Below are positions 1 through 11,041 of a DNA stretch of 64,000 bases, piece by piece. Positions within the stretch are counted from its first letter, which is position 1. Every line of letters starts with the position of its first letter. Position numbers and translations under genes: made by a program. The notes beneath the pieces were generated by a model. That model saw only the letters and a program-made list of their open reading frames with translations, did not search any database and was not told where the DNA came from. Source of the stretch: Orientallactaga sibirica (lineage: Eukaryota; Chordata; Mammalia; Rodentia; Dipodidae). The stretch lies in contig JAEOAD010000029.1 in NCBI GenBank assembly GCA_036365145.1, positions 23,856,001 through 23,920,000 of the forward strand, in the 5' to 3' direction.

Positions 1-14
1 TTACTGTTTTTCTT

Positions 15-224
15 TTAATTTTTATTAATCTTGAGAGATATAGAGAGATAAAGAGGAAGGTTAAGAGAGAGAATGGGAGCACTATGACCTCTAGCCACAG
101 CAACTGAATTCCAGATTCATGTGCCACCCTGTGCATCTGGCTTTTGTGGGTCCTGGGGAATAGAAGATAGATCATTTGGCATTGCAGGTAAGCACCTAAA
201 CCACTAAGTCATCTCTCCAGTCCC
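15..224 (-). mobile_element. tRNA-derived SINE (dipodoid/ID-like), type 1
   Basis: Read on the minus strand it has the head ending in the reverse of 'ccactaagtcatctctccag', the conserved 'catctggc' and 'gtcctggggaat' blocks, a GA-rich block (reverse of the CT tract) and a T-rich start that is the reverse of the A-rich tail. No clean target duplication was found. Confidence 0.85.
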
Positions 225-860
225 CTAAGTGATTTTTTTAATCATTATTGTTTTTATAGAATCTGGGTGTTTTTAACCTATAAAATGCTTTCATGTTATA
301 TAAGCCATTAAGCTTGACTGGGAAATACATTCAGTACCCCTTTCTCCTGTTGACCTCATTCCTAGTCCTACTTGACTTGTTCAATTGTCCTTTCTCTGAA
401 TAATAAATTTGCTTGCTGAAATGCACATATTTATAAGGAAGAAAAATAAAAATAATTAAAGAACGTAATGTTGAAGTAATTTTGTAGTCAAATCTCTTCC
501 AAAATGTATGTATGAAAGAGTTTAGTTGCTATTATTGGAAAAAACCTATCCCAATTCCTTATTAAATATCTAACACATGTGAGACAAATTAAAATTGATT
601 AACCCTTAATGTGCTTTCCTATTACATAGGAAGAATAACCTCCATTTTAAGAAGCTTGGGGAGGTTGAATTTTATTTAAAAGTCTAAAGTCATGAATGCA
701 ACATGGCAGAATATGAAAATGTGATTTTCATGATATTCCACTTACCTAGATAAGCCAAAAATAAGTATATTTATTGATCAGCTCTATTGAGGTGAAAGTT
801 TGAAATGTGAACAAACAGTCCTAAATGCAAGGCAACTGATAATTCATCCATATCAAGTTA
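225..860. other. A+T-rich sequence, nothing recognised
   Basis: No repeat family, gene or RNA was recognised between the first SINE and the MaLR provirus. Confidence 0.6.
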
Positions 861-865
861 CTGGG

Positions 866-1214
866 TGTGGTAGTTTGAATAAATGTCCCCCCAATAGATT
901 CATCAGTTTATTAAAACTTCTTGCTGCAGGAAGGGTCACTGGGCAGTCCAACCCCAAGGTGTGGTGGTAGATTTGAAATTCCAGTCTAAAGATATACAAA
1001 ATGCCTGGAGTTCCTGCAGTGTGCTGTAAGGTGTGGATTTTGGGTGTTTGGCTTGTGTTTTGTTCTTTCTCTGCTTGAGCCTGTGAAAACTGGCCAGCTT
1101 CTTCTGGCATTATAGAACTTCTCCTGGATCTGTAAGCTTCAATAAATATCCATTCCTCTATAATTATGCCTGGTCTAGAAGTTCATCTCAGCAAACCGGA
1201 ATCTGTCTGGTACA
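866..1214 (+). mobile_element. 5' LTR of MaLR provirus
   Basis: It starts TGTGGTAG and ends GGTACA. An 'aataaat' polyadenylation-like motif lies near 1141. It aligns along its length with 3624-3985, which is slightly longer because of a short segment near 3685 that is absent here. Confidence 0.85.
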
Positions 1215-1219
1215 GAAAT

Positions 1220-1235
1220 TGGTACCAGGAGTGGG
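1220..1235 (+). other. Primer-binding site, tRNA-Leu type
   Basis: TGGTACCAGGAGTGGG starts five bases after the 5' LTR. This is the sequence known for ERVL-class elements primed by tRNA-Leu. Confidence 0.75.
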
Positions 1236-1739
1236 ATGAGATGAAACTGACCATGTGGATTTTGAACTTTTGGAACTTTTGTTTTGGAGGAACAGGCATA
1301 GACCTGGTACTTCCAACTGAAGATACTTTCTAGAATGGTAAACCAAGTATTATGGACTATTATGATAAGAGTTTGAAATGCTTAGTGCAGAGAGAGTTAA
1401 ACTTAGAGACTTCACTTATGAACTTTGTAAGGGAAAGGAAAGATGGCAGAGGAGTTTGTTAGAACTGTTCTCATGGCATAAGAACTAGTTGTGTTCTGCT
1501 GCCCAGGCACAGAGAGTTTGCTGAAAGTTAAATTTGTAATGGACTGATGTATGTTCTTGGCTAAAGATATTGGACAGAGAGATTTAAGATTTTAAGTTGT
1601 AAAATCTCAAACAAGTTAAAAGTACAGGTACTGAGACTGGTTTTAGGTTACTGAAGCTGCTATTGTCAAACACAGTAGCAATCTTAAGGAAGATGGCCGA
1701 ATATTAAAAAAAATGGAGAGGATACTTGAGGAAAGACTG

Positions 1740-2940
1740 TGATGGGGAGGGGAATGGCCTAAGTGAGGCCAGGGGAAGAGAATGTGTAAAAGAAGGGTGG
1801 GAGGGTCAATCAAAATTCAAGATATTCTGAATAATACTTATGTAAACCTACATTTTTGAATAATGGCACATCCAGAAGTTCTAGATTGTTACTAGAAAAT
1901 TTTCAGTGACCGAGATGGGATACCTTCCAGTGAGTTGTTGGTCAGGGAGGTCTCTGTAGCATCCAAAATATTATAGGCTATTGCCAAGGCCCTTGGAAAA
2001 CAGATGGTAAGACCCTATTGCTAAAGACCTCACTTGCCTGAGCGGCAAGGTGACTGAGTAAGCAAGCTGGTGCTGAACAGAAAACTTTCTCCCTGTAGAC
2101 CAGTCAACTGAAAGCTGGAAAAAGCTGCACTGCATTCAGCTGTAAGGCAGACAGAAATCACCAGCAATGAAAATCATCAGCGATGAAAACAGTGGACACT
2201 GGAAATGTCAAGTTTGGCCAGACAGGCACCAGTGACTGAATGGCTATTATAATGGCATGTCTGCTCTTGGCAAAACCAATTGCTACCTAATTGGCCTGAA
2301 GGCTCACTCTATGGGAGGGAATACATTCTTGGTACTGAAAAAAAACTAATCAAAAGTCTATGGCAGGGGAAGCCATGAGCCTTAGGGGTATAAGCCTGCT
2401 CTTGTCTGGATAAATGTATATATTATTCCCATCAAACTTCCCTGAAAGCACTACACTTAATGTTCATACTCACATATTAATGCTACTCTCACTTCTGGTT
2501 AGAGTAGCTTCTCTTTTTGGATGGAGATGATCACTGGAATGATGCAAAGGCAATATAGTGCTGAGAAGAAGGGACAGAGTAGTGTTCAGCACTGAAACAT
2601 CTCTATCACACTTTCCAAGGCTCAGGGTCCTTTGAGGAAGAGGGGGCGGAAAGAATGTAAGAGCCAAAGGAAGGATACAACTTCTTACAATGCAACTGTC
2701 TAGAAATAAATTGGCTTTGATATCCATGACCTCACAGTGCCTAGCAATAACTTCACAAGACCCTCATAATAGGATAAAAAGATGATGGCATCAAATTAAA
2801 ACAGAGACTAATTGAGAGAAGGAGGAGATATGATGGAAAGTGGAGTTCTGAAGGGGAGTGGGGGTAAGGGAGGGAAATATGTTTAATTGTCTGTAAGTAT
2901 AGAAGTTGTCAATAAAAAAAATTAAAAACCTCTTAAAAAT
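1740..2940 (+). mobile_element. L1 3' untranslated region nested in MaLR
   Basis: The end of this block ('gaagttgtcaataaaaaaa', about 2905-2925) and the preceding 180 bases match the reverse complement of the small insertion at 33360-33552, which has a clear target duplication and is therefore an L1 3' end. Upstream text ('ggtaagaccctattgctaaag', about 2008) resembles the L1 3'UTR at 53.69 kb. It sits inside the MaLR internal region, so it inserted later. The left edge is approximate. Confidence 0.65.
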
Positions 2941-3623
2941 GCAAAGTTTTTTGGAAAAGAGTTGACTGGAGAAGGTACCTGCTTTTCAAGGTCATGATTT
3001 ATTTTGTCCCTTAATTAAGAATATGGCTGTGCCCTGCACACCTGGTATTGCTTTCAGAAGCATGAAAAATGTATGGAGTGGTCATGAAATGCACTACTGA
3101 GATCTGGCATGAGGCAGGACATGATGACCCTGATAGGCTGGAAAAGCCATTGGAAGACAGACCATGGTTTGCATGGAGACCCAATGATATTTTGTATATA
3201 ACAGGACATTACAAGGCCTACCATGGTTGGTGTTAGCTAAAAATGGAAATTTCCCCTGGTTACACAGTCCAGCTGGAGGGCCAGAATTGGAAAATCCAGA
3301 GACTGTCAGTTACTGGTTATGACTGAACTTGAACTGTGAAGTTTAGTGTTTGTTTTATAGTTGTTGAGTTTGCATTGTTCTAGTCTCTCTTTGTTATGCT
3401 TTATACCAGTTGACAATGTTTACTCTGTACCTTTGTATGTTAAACATATATAACTTGTTTGATTTTATAGGACTCACAACTAAGAGACAATCTTAAATCT
3501 CAAATGAGACTTGGGACTTTGGAACTATCTTAAATTGGTAAAGACTGTGGGGAACTTTGAAATTGGACTGAGTACAATTTATAATGTGTAATAGTTTTGA
3601 TTCTTTTGGGAGCTGGGGTAGAA

Positions 3624-3985
3624 TGTGGTAGTTTGAATAAATACCCCCCCAATAGATTCAGGAGTTTATTAAAACTTCTTGGATTTCCAGCCACCTGGCT
3701 GCAGGAGGTATCACTGGGAGGCCCATCCCTAATGTGTGGTGTTGGGTTTAACATCCCAATCTAAAGATATACAAAATGCCTGGAGTTCCTGAGGTATGCT
3801 GAAGGGTGTGGCTTTTTGGGTTTTTGGCTTGTGGCTTTTTCTCTCTCTGCTTGGGCCTGTGAAAGCACACCACTTTCTTCTACCATTATGGAAATTCCCC
3901 TGGATCTGTAAGCTTCAATATTCATTCTTCATAATTGTGTTTGGTCTGGAAGTTCATCTCAGTGAACCTGAAGTTGTCTGCTATA
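3624..3985 (+). mobile_element. 3' LTR of MaLR provirus
   Basis: It starts TGTGGTAG just after a purine-rich stretch ('gggagctggggtagaa'), as expected for a 3' LTR following a polypurine tract. The terminal CA has decayed to TA. It matches the 5' LTR. Confidence 0.85.
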
Positions 3986-3995
3986 CTGGGAATAG

Positions 3996-4740
3996 CTAAG
4001 GAACACTCAAACGTGGACTCCACCATAGATATTGACCTATAAAATCAGAGAAATCCCCAACAGTTGGATTATCTATCTGAAGAAAAGGGCTTAAAAGACA
4101 TGCCATGCTCTACAACCCTAAAATTCTCCATGGTTTGACATTTAATTCATAAACTCTGATAGAAGAAGGTAGCCTATATTATTTTGGGACATTAACACAT
4201 GCAGCATAATATACATATAAGATTTTTAGAAGAAAATGAGAAAAAAGAGAAAGGGCAGAGAATATATAAAAAAAAAAAAAAAAAAAAAAAACAGAAAGGA
4301 AAACCAAAACTTCCAAAGCCAAGTAAGTGTATAAAAGTCCAGATAATATAAGCCCAAATGACATCAAATAGTATAAAGCTAGAAGCCAACTCCAAAGTAC
4401 ATGATAATCCATCTGTCTGTAGTTAATGTCAATATGTTTTGAATGTATCAAGGGAAATAGTATTTTACATAATGCGGACATGTATTAATCTCTTAGTACA
4501 TTTTTTTTTTCATCAGATATCTTGCAGGGCAAGAAAGAGTGGAATGATTTGTATTTAACGTTTAATCTTACCAGAATTGGCACCTGTAGATTCAATGAGG
4601 TTAAAAATATGTTCTTAAATGTTAATGAATATTAAATATGCCTATATAGATTAATTGCACTTATTTGTTAGCCCCTAACTTATACAGTATAGCATTGTAC
4701 TTGTTATAGTAGGTAATTATAGTTTATTCACAGTATATGT
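3996..4740. other. Unclassified sequence with A-run
   Basis: Nothing recognised apart from an A tract at about 4267-4291 and a short T tract at 4501-4510. Confidence 0.6.
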
Positions 4741-4744
4741 ATAG

Positions 4745-4891
4745 GGATGGGGATATAGATCAGCTGCTAAGGCACTTACTTACATAGGGTATCAGCCTGA
4801 GTTCAATTCCCCATAACCACATACAGAAAGATACCAAAGTGTCACATGCAACTGAAGTTCATTTACAGTGACAGGAGGTCCTAGCATGCCC

Positions 4892-4930
<39 letters not shown>

Positions 4931-4945
4931 TTAACAAAAATATTG
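4745..4945 (+). mobile_element. tRNA-derived SINE (dipodoid/ID-like)
   Basis: A diverged head ('ggatatagatcagctgctaaggcac'), the 'gagttcaattcccca' B-box-like region, and a 'gcatgcccata' motif followed by an unbroken (CT)n tract at about 4899-4925. Confidence 0.75.
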
Positions 4946-4949
4946 TTTA

Positions 4950-5525
4950 AATTATATTTTTAAGTTAAATGCATATATAATATATTTTTGTTAAAGACAT
5001 AAGGATTCATAGATTTGGTGAGTTGTGGGGGTGGGAGTATACTGGGACAATTACTATATGAAGACCAAATGGTGACTTATTTACAGAAATCTGAAAATAT
5101 TAAAACCTGCTAACAAACAATAGTCTAACCATTAATTCTGTGTTTACAAAATACTTTCATTTTTATAACAAATATTTTCTTAGTCAAATAAAAGCTGAGA
5201 TAGTTTTACCATGATATCTGTTATAAAAAATGACAAAGATAATTCTCCAAGTTGAATGTGGAGGGCACTAACTGATACAATAAGACTTTGTAATGTATTA
5301 AAATCAATGGTTATAGTAAATAGACTATAGAATGTAAAATGCTAAAATACTGAATTGATGGAAAGTCAGTCAATTATATTTCAACTCAATGAGTTAAAAT
5401 TTAGACTGATTAAATCTATTAACTTGTTAATGTACTGAAAAGTAAAAAGCAAGATGAAAATTATTATTAATATAATTTAAAAAAATAGAGAAAGAGAAGG
5501 CATAATATTGTATGTGTGTGATAAA
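4950..5525. other. A+T-rich sequence, nothing recognised
   Basis: No family recognised. Confidence 0.55.
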
Positions 5526-5529
5526 ATAA

Positions 5530-7480
5530 ATTTAAGGACTTGATGAAGGGTCAACCTTTTAGTCTGCCCTTTAGGATATAGGATGCCATGGTATCATTAC
5601 CATTTGTGTCCAGTTTTGTGTCCTCCATCCTTACTTTCCCCTCCCACACCACCCTCTCTATTGTCCAGTCCTCAAGGTGCTTAATAGGTATGTAAGCATC
5701 TTGGGCAGATTCAGGTTAGGAGCCACAGATGAGTGAGACCATGCAGCGATTATCTTTCTGTGATTACGGGGGGTTGCTGAGAATGATCTGTTCCAAGTTT
5801 GACCATTTTCATTCAGATTTCATTGTCATTTTTCCTTACTGCTGTGTCAAACTCCATAGTGTAGATATAAAACATCTTGGTTATCCATTTGTCTAATGAT
5901 GGACATGTGGGTTGATTCCAGCTCTTAGCTATTATGAAGTGAGCAGCTATAAACATGGTTGACCAAATATCTCTGAATTGAGGCATGGAGCTTTTAGGGT
6001 AAATGCCCAGTAAGGGAATAACTGGGTCTGTTGGTAACTCTATAGTCAACCTTTTTAGGAGTCTCCATATTGCTTTCCATAGTGGTTGTACCATCTTACA
6101 TTCCCAATAGCATTGAATGAAGGTTCCCATTTCTCCACAACCTTGCCAGAATTTGTATTCATTACATTTTTTTTTTTTTTTAATGTTTGCAATCTTTATT
6201 GACTAAAGTGGAATCCCTTGGAGGGAACACCCAATTCACAGGGCCCTGGAAAGGGTATAATGAAGACTAAGCTTAAGATTCTCCTGCTTCTCTCTGTGTG
6301 TCTTCTCTCTCTTCTCACATTCTTTTCTATATTACCTATCTGATTTATTCCTTCTTTTTCCTTGGCACTGGCCTGTAACTCCCAGTACCAGCATGAGGTC
6401 AACATCCATAGTGAGCTGTTGATCAGAGAGACCTACATGGTTTCCCAAAAGCAGACAGATTTCTGTCAGAATACTTGATGACTTTTCCCAAAAGCAGACA
6501 GATTTCTGTCAGAATACTTGATGACTCACCAAAGGTTAATGGTAAGACTCTATGGCCAAAGACACTATATGCTGTTGGTATGAAACATGGAGAGACCTGG
6601 TTAGATTCTGGAAGAGAGTCAGTCCTCAGACAGTAAACTTGTCTAGAGCCAAAGGTGCTACATGAGTGACTGAGGGAAAATGACCAACAATGTGTGATCT
6701 AAGCTTCTTAGGAGCAAACAACCTGACATGATGTTCACACAAGGGAAATAGTGTCACACAGCCACAGTCAGTAACCAACTACTCTTGGATTGGCTAACAG
6801 ATGCACTCAGTGGAACAGAACCCACAGCTGGAACTGGAAAACAAGTCAGAACCATATCCAAAATATGAGCCCACTCTTCAATATCAAGCTCCCACCAGTC
6901 TTGGGATACAAGAGGGCCTACACCTATGAAATTCTCTCTAAAATAGTAATGGTTATCCCATTTATCTGGTGCTGACCTCTCTCTCTGTTGGAGAATTTGC
7001 TTCTCTCTGTAAGATGGACACATAACTTGAGGAGAGAATCAGCCCATCATACCTCACCAGGGCCCCAGATGAAGCCATAGAGTAATGGGGGAAATTAACA
7101 AGAGTGTTGCTTTCTTGGTGAACCTGGTAACAACACAAAGTTAGAGATAGACACAGAGAACACTCAACTCCTACCAAAAAAGATTTCCAGAGACACAGAG
7201 GCTCCCTAGATCACATCACTGAAGCAGACCTAAAACAATCCTAACATGGCTCAGGGAAATTCTCAGAACAGGGGCCAGAAAGATTGTTAGAGCCACAGTT
7301 GGTACATTATGAACAGAGACATTGTCTCTTCCCATAACTGATGGATACCCCCACAATGTATGACCCACATTCCCCAATGAGGAGAGTCCCTTCAGAGCAA
7401 GGAGGACAGGGAGAAGCCTAATGATGTTACCAACATGAATGTATACACACTATATACATAACTAATAAAAAAGAAAAAAT
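5530..7480 (+). mobile_element. L1 with 5' inversion (twin priming)
   Basis: The left part (about 5530-6187) is L1 in minus orientation and encodes the C-terminal part of ORF2, including a region containing MVQPLWKAIWRLLKR and PVIPLLGIYPK (6130 down to 5813), followed by the start of the 3'UTR. The right part (about 6205-7480) is L1 3'UTR in plus orientation ending in an A-rich tail. The two parts meet at nearly consecutive points of the L1: the inverted part stops near 'cttcatcaagtcctta' and the direct part resumes at 'ggagggaacaccc'. This is the arrangement left by twin priming. The uninterrupted copy at 52.1-54.7 kb gives the normal order. Confidence 0.8.
6441..6526 (+). repeat. 43-bp tandem duplication in L1 3'UTR
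   Basis: Copies 6441-6483 and 6484-6526 are essentially identical and start 'tttcccaaaagcagacagat'. The same L1 segment at 53.6 kb is single. Confidence 0.9.
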
Positions 7481-7599
7481 CTTTAACATATCTTGCTACA
7501 ACATAGAGGGTATTTTTGACATATAACAATAGCCACAATGAAAAAGTATATGAAATACTGAAAAGATAATAAAAAGAAAATTCAGGGCCTAATAATGTT

Positions 7600-7837
7600 A
7601 AGAGAGAGAGAGAGAGAAGAAGACAGATAGAGATGGGTGTGCCACCAGCCTCTCAGCTGCTGAAAATGAAATCCAGATGTGTGCACTCCCTTGTGGTCAA
7701 GCGCGGCATTGCACCCTTGCCTCACTTTGCATCTGGCTAAACAAGGGACCTGGAGATTGGAACCACTGAAGATTGGAACCAGCATTCTTAGGCTTAGGAG
7801 GCAGGCGCCTTAACCACTAAGCCATCTCTCCAGCCCA
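7600..7837 (-). mobile_element. tRNA-derived SINE, type 2
   Basis: Minus-strand copy of the longer subfamily, marked by 'ttgtggtcaagcgcggcattgc' (reverse of the extra 'gcaatgctgcacttgaccacaa' block) and by 'ggagattggaacca' repeated twice. Confidence 0.9.
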
Positions 7838-8519
7838 GAAAAATAAATTTTTAAATCAGTTGTGGACATGCTAGTAGTCTTCACATATCCATAACTGATT
7901 TAAAAATAAGTGAATTATATCCTACAATAAAAAGCACAGAGATACTGGATAAAACAACAACAACAAAAAATTAAAAAACCATCATAACAGAAAAGCTGAA
8001 TCAAACTCATTGATGCTCTTAAGAAACTCAAAGAACACTGGTGGAGAGAAAGTAAAAGGGATAAAAAATAGTTATTCTAATCAAGTAAAAATGAATGAAA
8101 GCAGAGATAAATATAATTTTATCAGATAAAATAGATTTTAGAAAAGAACAAAATGCAAAATTTCATTACATATTACTGAAATATTAAACTCATTAAGTAG
8201 ATATAATTATAATTAGTCTAATATATGAGCATTTGCACATAGCAAATAATACATAAAGTTCTAAATAGAAACCTATATCCCAATGAAATGATAGCAGAAA
8301 AATTCATTACCCTACTCTTAACATAGTACACACATTATCCAGACAGTGAATCAATAAGGATACATTGAACTTTGGACTACACTTGAGAACAAATGGACAT
8401 TAAAAATGAATTCAGAACTTTTCATCTCACAGCAACATAAGAATAAATTATGCTTAAAGTCATGAGTAATAAGGCCACAAATGAAAACAAAAATGAAAAA
8501 GATAAAAAATGAATAAATT

Positions 8520-8705
8520 GGGCCAGAGAGATGGCTGAGTGGGTAAAGTGTTTGCCTGTGGAGCCTAACAACACAATTTTGATTCCCCAGTACCTACAGG
8601 AAGCCATATCAATAGTGGTGCATGCATCTGGAGTCCATTTACAGCAGCTGGAGGACCTGCGTGCCCATTCTCTCTATCTCTCTTCTATCTCTCTCTGCTT
8701 GCAAA
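8520..8705 (+). mobile_element. tRNA-derived SINE, type 1
   Basis: Plus-strand head 'ggccagagagatggctgagt', then 'gtgcatgcatctggagtcca', a CT-rich block and an AAATAAAT tail. Its tail was the target for the next SINE, which lies in opposite orientation. Confidence 0.85.
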
Positions 8706-8721
8706 TAAATAAATATTTAAA

Positions 8722-8927
8722 TATTTTAAAACTTTTATTTATTTATTTATTTGACAGAGAGAAAGAGGGCATGAGAGATAGGCATGCCAGGGCCTCCAGC
8801 ACAGCAAACAAACTCCAGATACATGCAACCCCTTGTGCATCTGGCTAATGTGGGTCCTGGGGAATCAAACCTGGGTCCTTTGGCATTTCAGGCAAACACC
8901 TTAACTGTTAAGCCATCCCTCAAACCC
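8722..8927 (-). mobile_element. tRNA-derived SINE, type 1, inserted in a SINE tail
   Basis: A minus-strand copy flanked by the perfect 16-bp duplication 'taaataaatatttaaa' at 8706-8721 and 8928-8943. The duplicated target is the tail of the SINE at 8520, so this insertion is the younger one. Confidence 0.9.
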
Positions 8928-9101
8928 TAAATAAATATTTAAAAGTATAAACACATCTATAAACATGTGTCCTGGTAGAACTGAAGCATGAATCCATTAG
9001 AAATATGAACAAAAATGTACCAAGGAGATGAAAGAATTAAAATTCTATTAGTAAAAGAAAGCCTAGCATACAATAGATGCAAAGCTGAATTATACTTAAC
9101 T

Positions 9102-9351
9102 TTTTTTAGAGAGAGGGATACAGAGAGAGAAAGAGAGAGAGGGGGAGAGGAAGATGAATAGAGATAGGTGCGCCAGCAGCCTCTCAGCTGCTGTGAATGA
9201 AACCCAGATATGTGTACCCCTTTGTGGTCAAGTGCAGCATTGCACCCTTGTGTCACTTTGCATCTGGCTAAACATGGGACCTGGAGATTGGAACCAGTGT
9301 TCTTCGGCTTCAGAGGCAGGCACCTTAACTGCTAAGCCATCTCTCCAGCTC
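9102..9351 (-). mobile_element. tRNA-derived SINE, type 2
   Basis: Minus copy with the 'ttgtggtcaagtgcagcattgc' block. Flanks 'tacttaacttt' (9094) and 'tacctaacttt' (9353) look like a one-mismatch target duplication. Confidence 0.9.
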
Positions 9352-9664
9352 TACCTAACTTTTAAAGTATTACACCAATTTGTTCCAAAGTCTTCTAAAA
9401 AATGAAAGAATAATAATACCAAACTGATTTTAAATGGCAAAGATTATACAGGGCCATATTACTCTGATAGACAAGGCAATCATAGAAACTAAAACAAAAA
9501 AGTACATGTTATAAAAATAATACTATGTAATTGGTGAAAATATTATTAGCAAACTATATTCTAAGCACATTGAAGGAATCATTCATCATGATCAAATGAG
9601 ATTTATTTATGAATGCAAGGATGGTTCAATACATACTCAATAGATGCAGAAATTAGTATCTTTT

Positions 9665-9698
9665 TAAAAATATTTATTTTTATTATTTATGTATTTAC

Positions 9699-9737
<39 letters not shown>

Positions 9738-9739
9738 TT

Positions 9740-9777
<38 letters not shown>

Positions 9778-9952
9778 TGATAGAAGAGAAACAGAGAGAG
9801 ATGGGGCACACCAGGGCCTCCAGCCACTGCAAACAAACTCCAGATGCATGTGCCCCTTGTGCATCTGGCTTACATGGGTCTTGGGGAATCGAACCTGTGT
9901 CCTTTGGCTTTTCATGCAAATGACTTAACCACTAAGCCATCTATCCAGCCCC
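9665..9952 (-). mobile_element. tRNA-derived SINE, type 1, with expanded tail
   Basis: Flanked by the perfect 17-bp duplication 'agaaattagtatctttt' (9648-9664 and 9953-9969). Its tail has expanded into (TTTA)n at about 9690-9740, followed by GT and GA runs. Confidence 0.95.
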
Positions 9953-10164
9953 AGAAATTAGTATCTTTTCATAATCATTCTTTACATATTGTGTATGTAT
10001 GTATCTATATGTATATGTATATGTATATATTTGTGTGTGTGCACATAATATATATAGTGTAAGTAGTATATGGTAGTATATGTAAGATATATTTTTACCT
10101 CAAAATAATAAAGGCACTAATATGATTAGTGCCCCAGGTCACATTATACTGAACAGTGAAAATT

Positions 10165-10830
10165 ATTATTTTTTTAATCTATAATACCTTATTTCCTTCC
10201 TGGAGAAGACAAGATGGTACTAGCTTCCCAAATGTTAGTTTTATTTTATGATCTGAAAAATAAGTATTTATTTTGATTCTAGTAGTAATTATCTTGAAGG
10301 AAAATTTATTTATGCAAACATTTATATAGAACAGTGAAAATGACATGAATTTTTTGTGAACTAAATAACTCTACTATAACAAAGCACGAAATCTCAAAAT
10401 GATACTAAATCATTTTTGAAGCATGAAAAACTAGACATTGTACACATTCAAGAGGGAGGAACTTAGAGTTACAAAAACATGTGCTTATTATGATCTCATT
10501 TTATTACACATATAGATGTATACATGTATGTGATTCTAATATTAATATTTTATATATGTACCTCATCTTAAATTTAAAATCTTTGATTTCATAAGAACAG
10601 AATATCCAGTTCAATATTTTCTTTAATATAATTTTAATTTGATAAAACTTCCTGTTTTATACTCCAGTCAGCATGTTTTCACATAAATAATTTGCAATAT
10701 TATTTTAAAAATTATTATACATGTACATTTCTTTCTTGTGTTTGCCCCTAGCTGTATGTAGGTTAAATATTTGACACCGAGTCGAAGTTGATTTAGCTAA
10801 AGCCATTTTCCTTTCTACTTCTTTTTCTTT
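10165..10830. other. A+T-rich sequence, nothing recognised
   Basis: No family recognised. Low-complexity T-rich stretches only. Confidence 0.5.
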
Positions 10831-10839
10831 TTCAGATTT

Positions 10840-11032
10840 TTAAAAAAATGTATTTATTTGAGAGGGAGATAGAAAGAGGGAGATAGAAAGAGAGAAAGAG
10901 CAGCTGCTGTAAACAAACTCCAGACACATGCACCACCTTGTACATCTGGCTTACATGGGTCCTGGGAAATCAAACTTGGGTCTTTTGGCTTGGTAGGCAA
11001 ATGCCTTAACTGCTAAGCCATTTCTCCAGCCC
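10840..11032 (-). mobile_element. tRNA-derived SINE, type 1, internally deleted
   Basis: Flanked by 'ttcagattt' at 10831-10839 and 11033-11041. The segment normally holding 'gcatgccagggcctcca' is missing between the GA-rich block and 'cagctgctgtaaacaaactc'. Confidence 0.9.
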
Positions 11033-11041
11033 TTCAGATTT

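Larger units (their letters stand above)
866..3985 (+). mobile_element. ERVL/MaLR-type provirus with two LTRs
   Basis: Two directly repeated LTRs of about 350 bp (866-1214 and 3624-3985), both beginning TGTGGTAGTTTGAATAAAT, flank a non-coding internal region of about 2.4 kb. A primer-binding site lies just inside the 5' LTR. The 5-bp sequence 'ctggg' occurs directly outside both ends (861-865 and 3986-3990), the duplication length usual for ERVL/MaLR integration. No gag or pol frame is visible, as usual for MaLR elements. An L1 3' end is inserted at about 1.74-2.94 kb. Confidence 0.85.
7850..10160 (+). mobile_element. Old L1 ORF2 fragment, interrupted by SINEs
   Basis: Segments between the SINEs match L1 ORF2 text as I know it. 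One is 'atccagacagtgaatcaata' near 8338, from the endonuclease region. Others are the stretch near 9580-9660 with 'gatcaaatgagatttattta' and the 'tcacattatactgaacagtg' block near 10119, from the reverse transcriptase region. Many frameshifts and stops. Edges are approximate. Confidence 0.6.

Noticed and set aside
5813..6130. 105-codon open frame on the minus strand
   Set aside because: It is real coding history, but of L1 ORF2 C-terminus in an inverted fragment; not a host gene.
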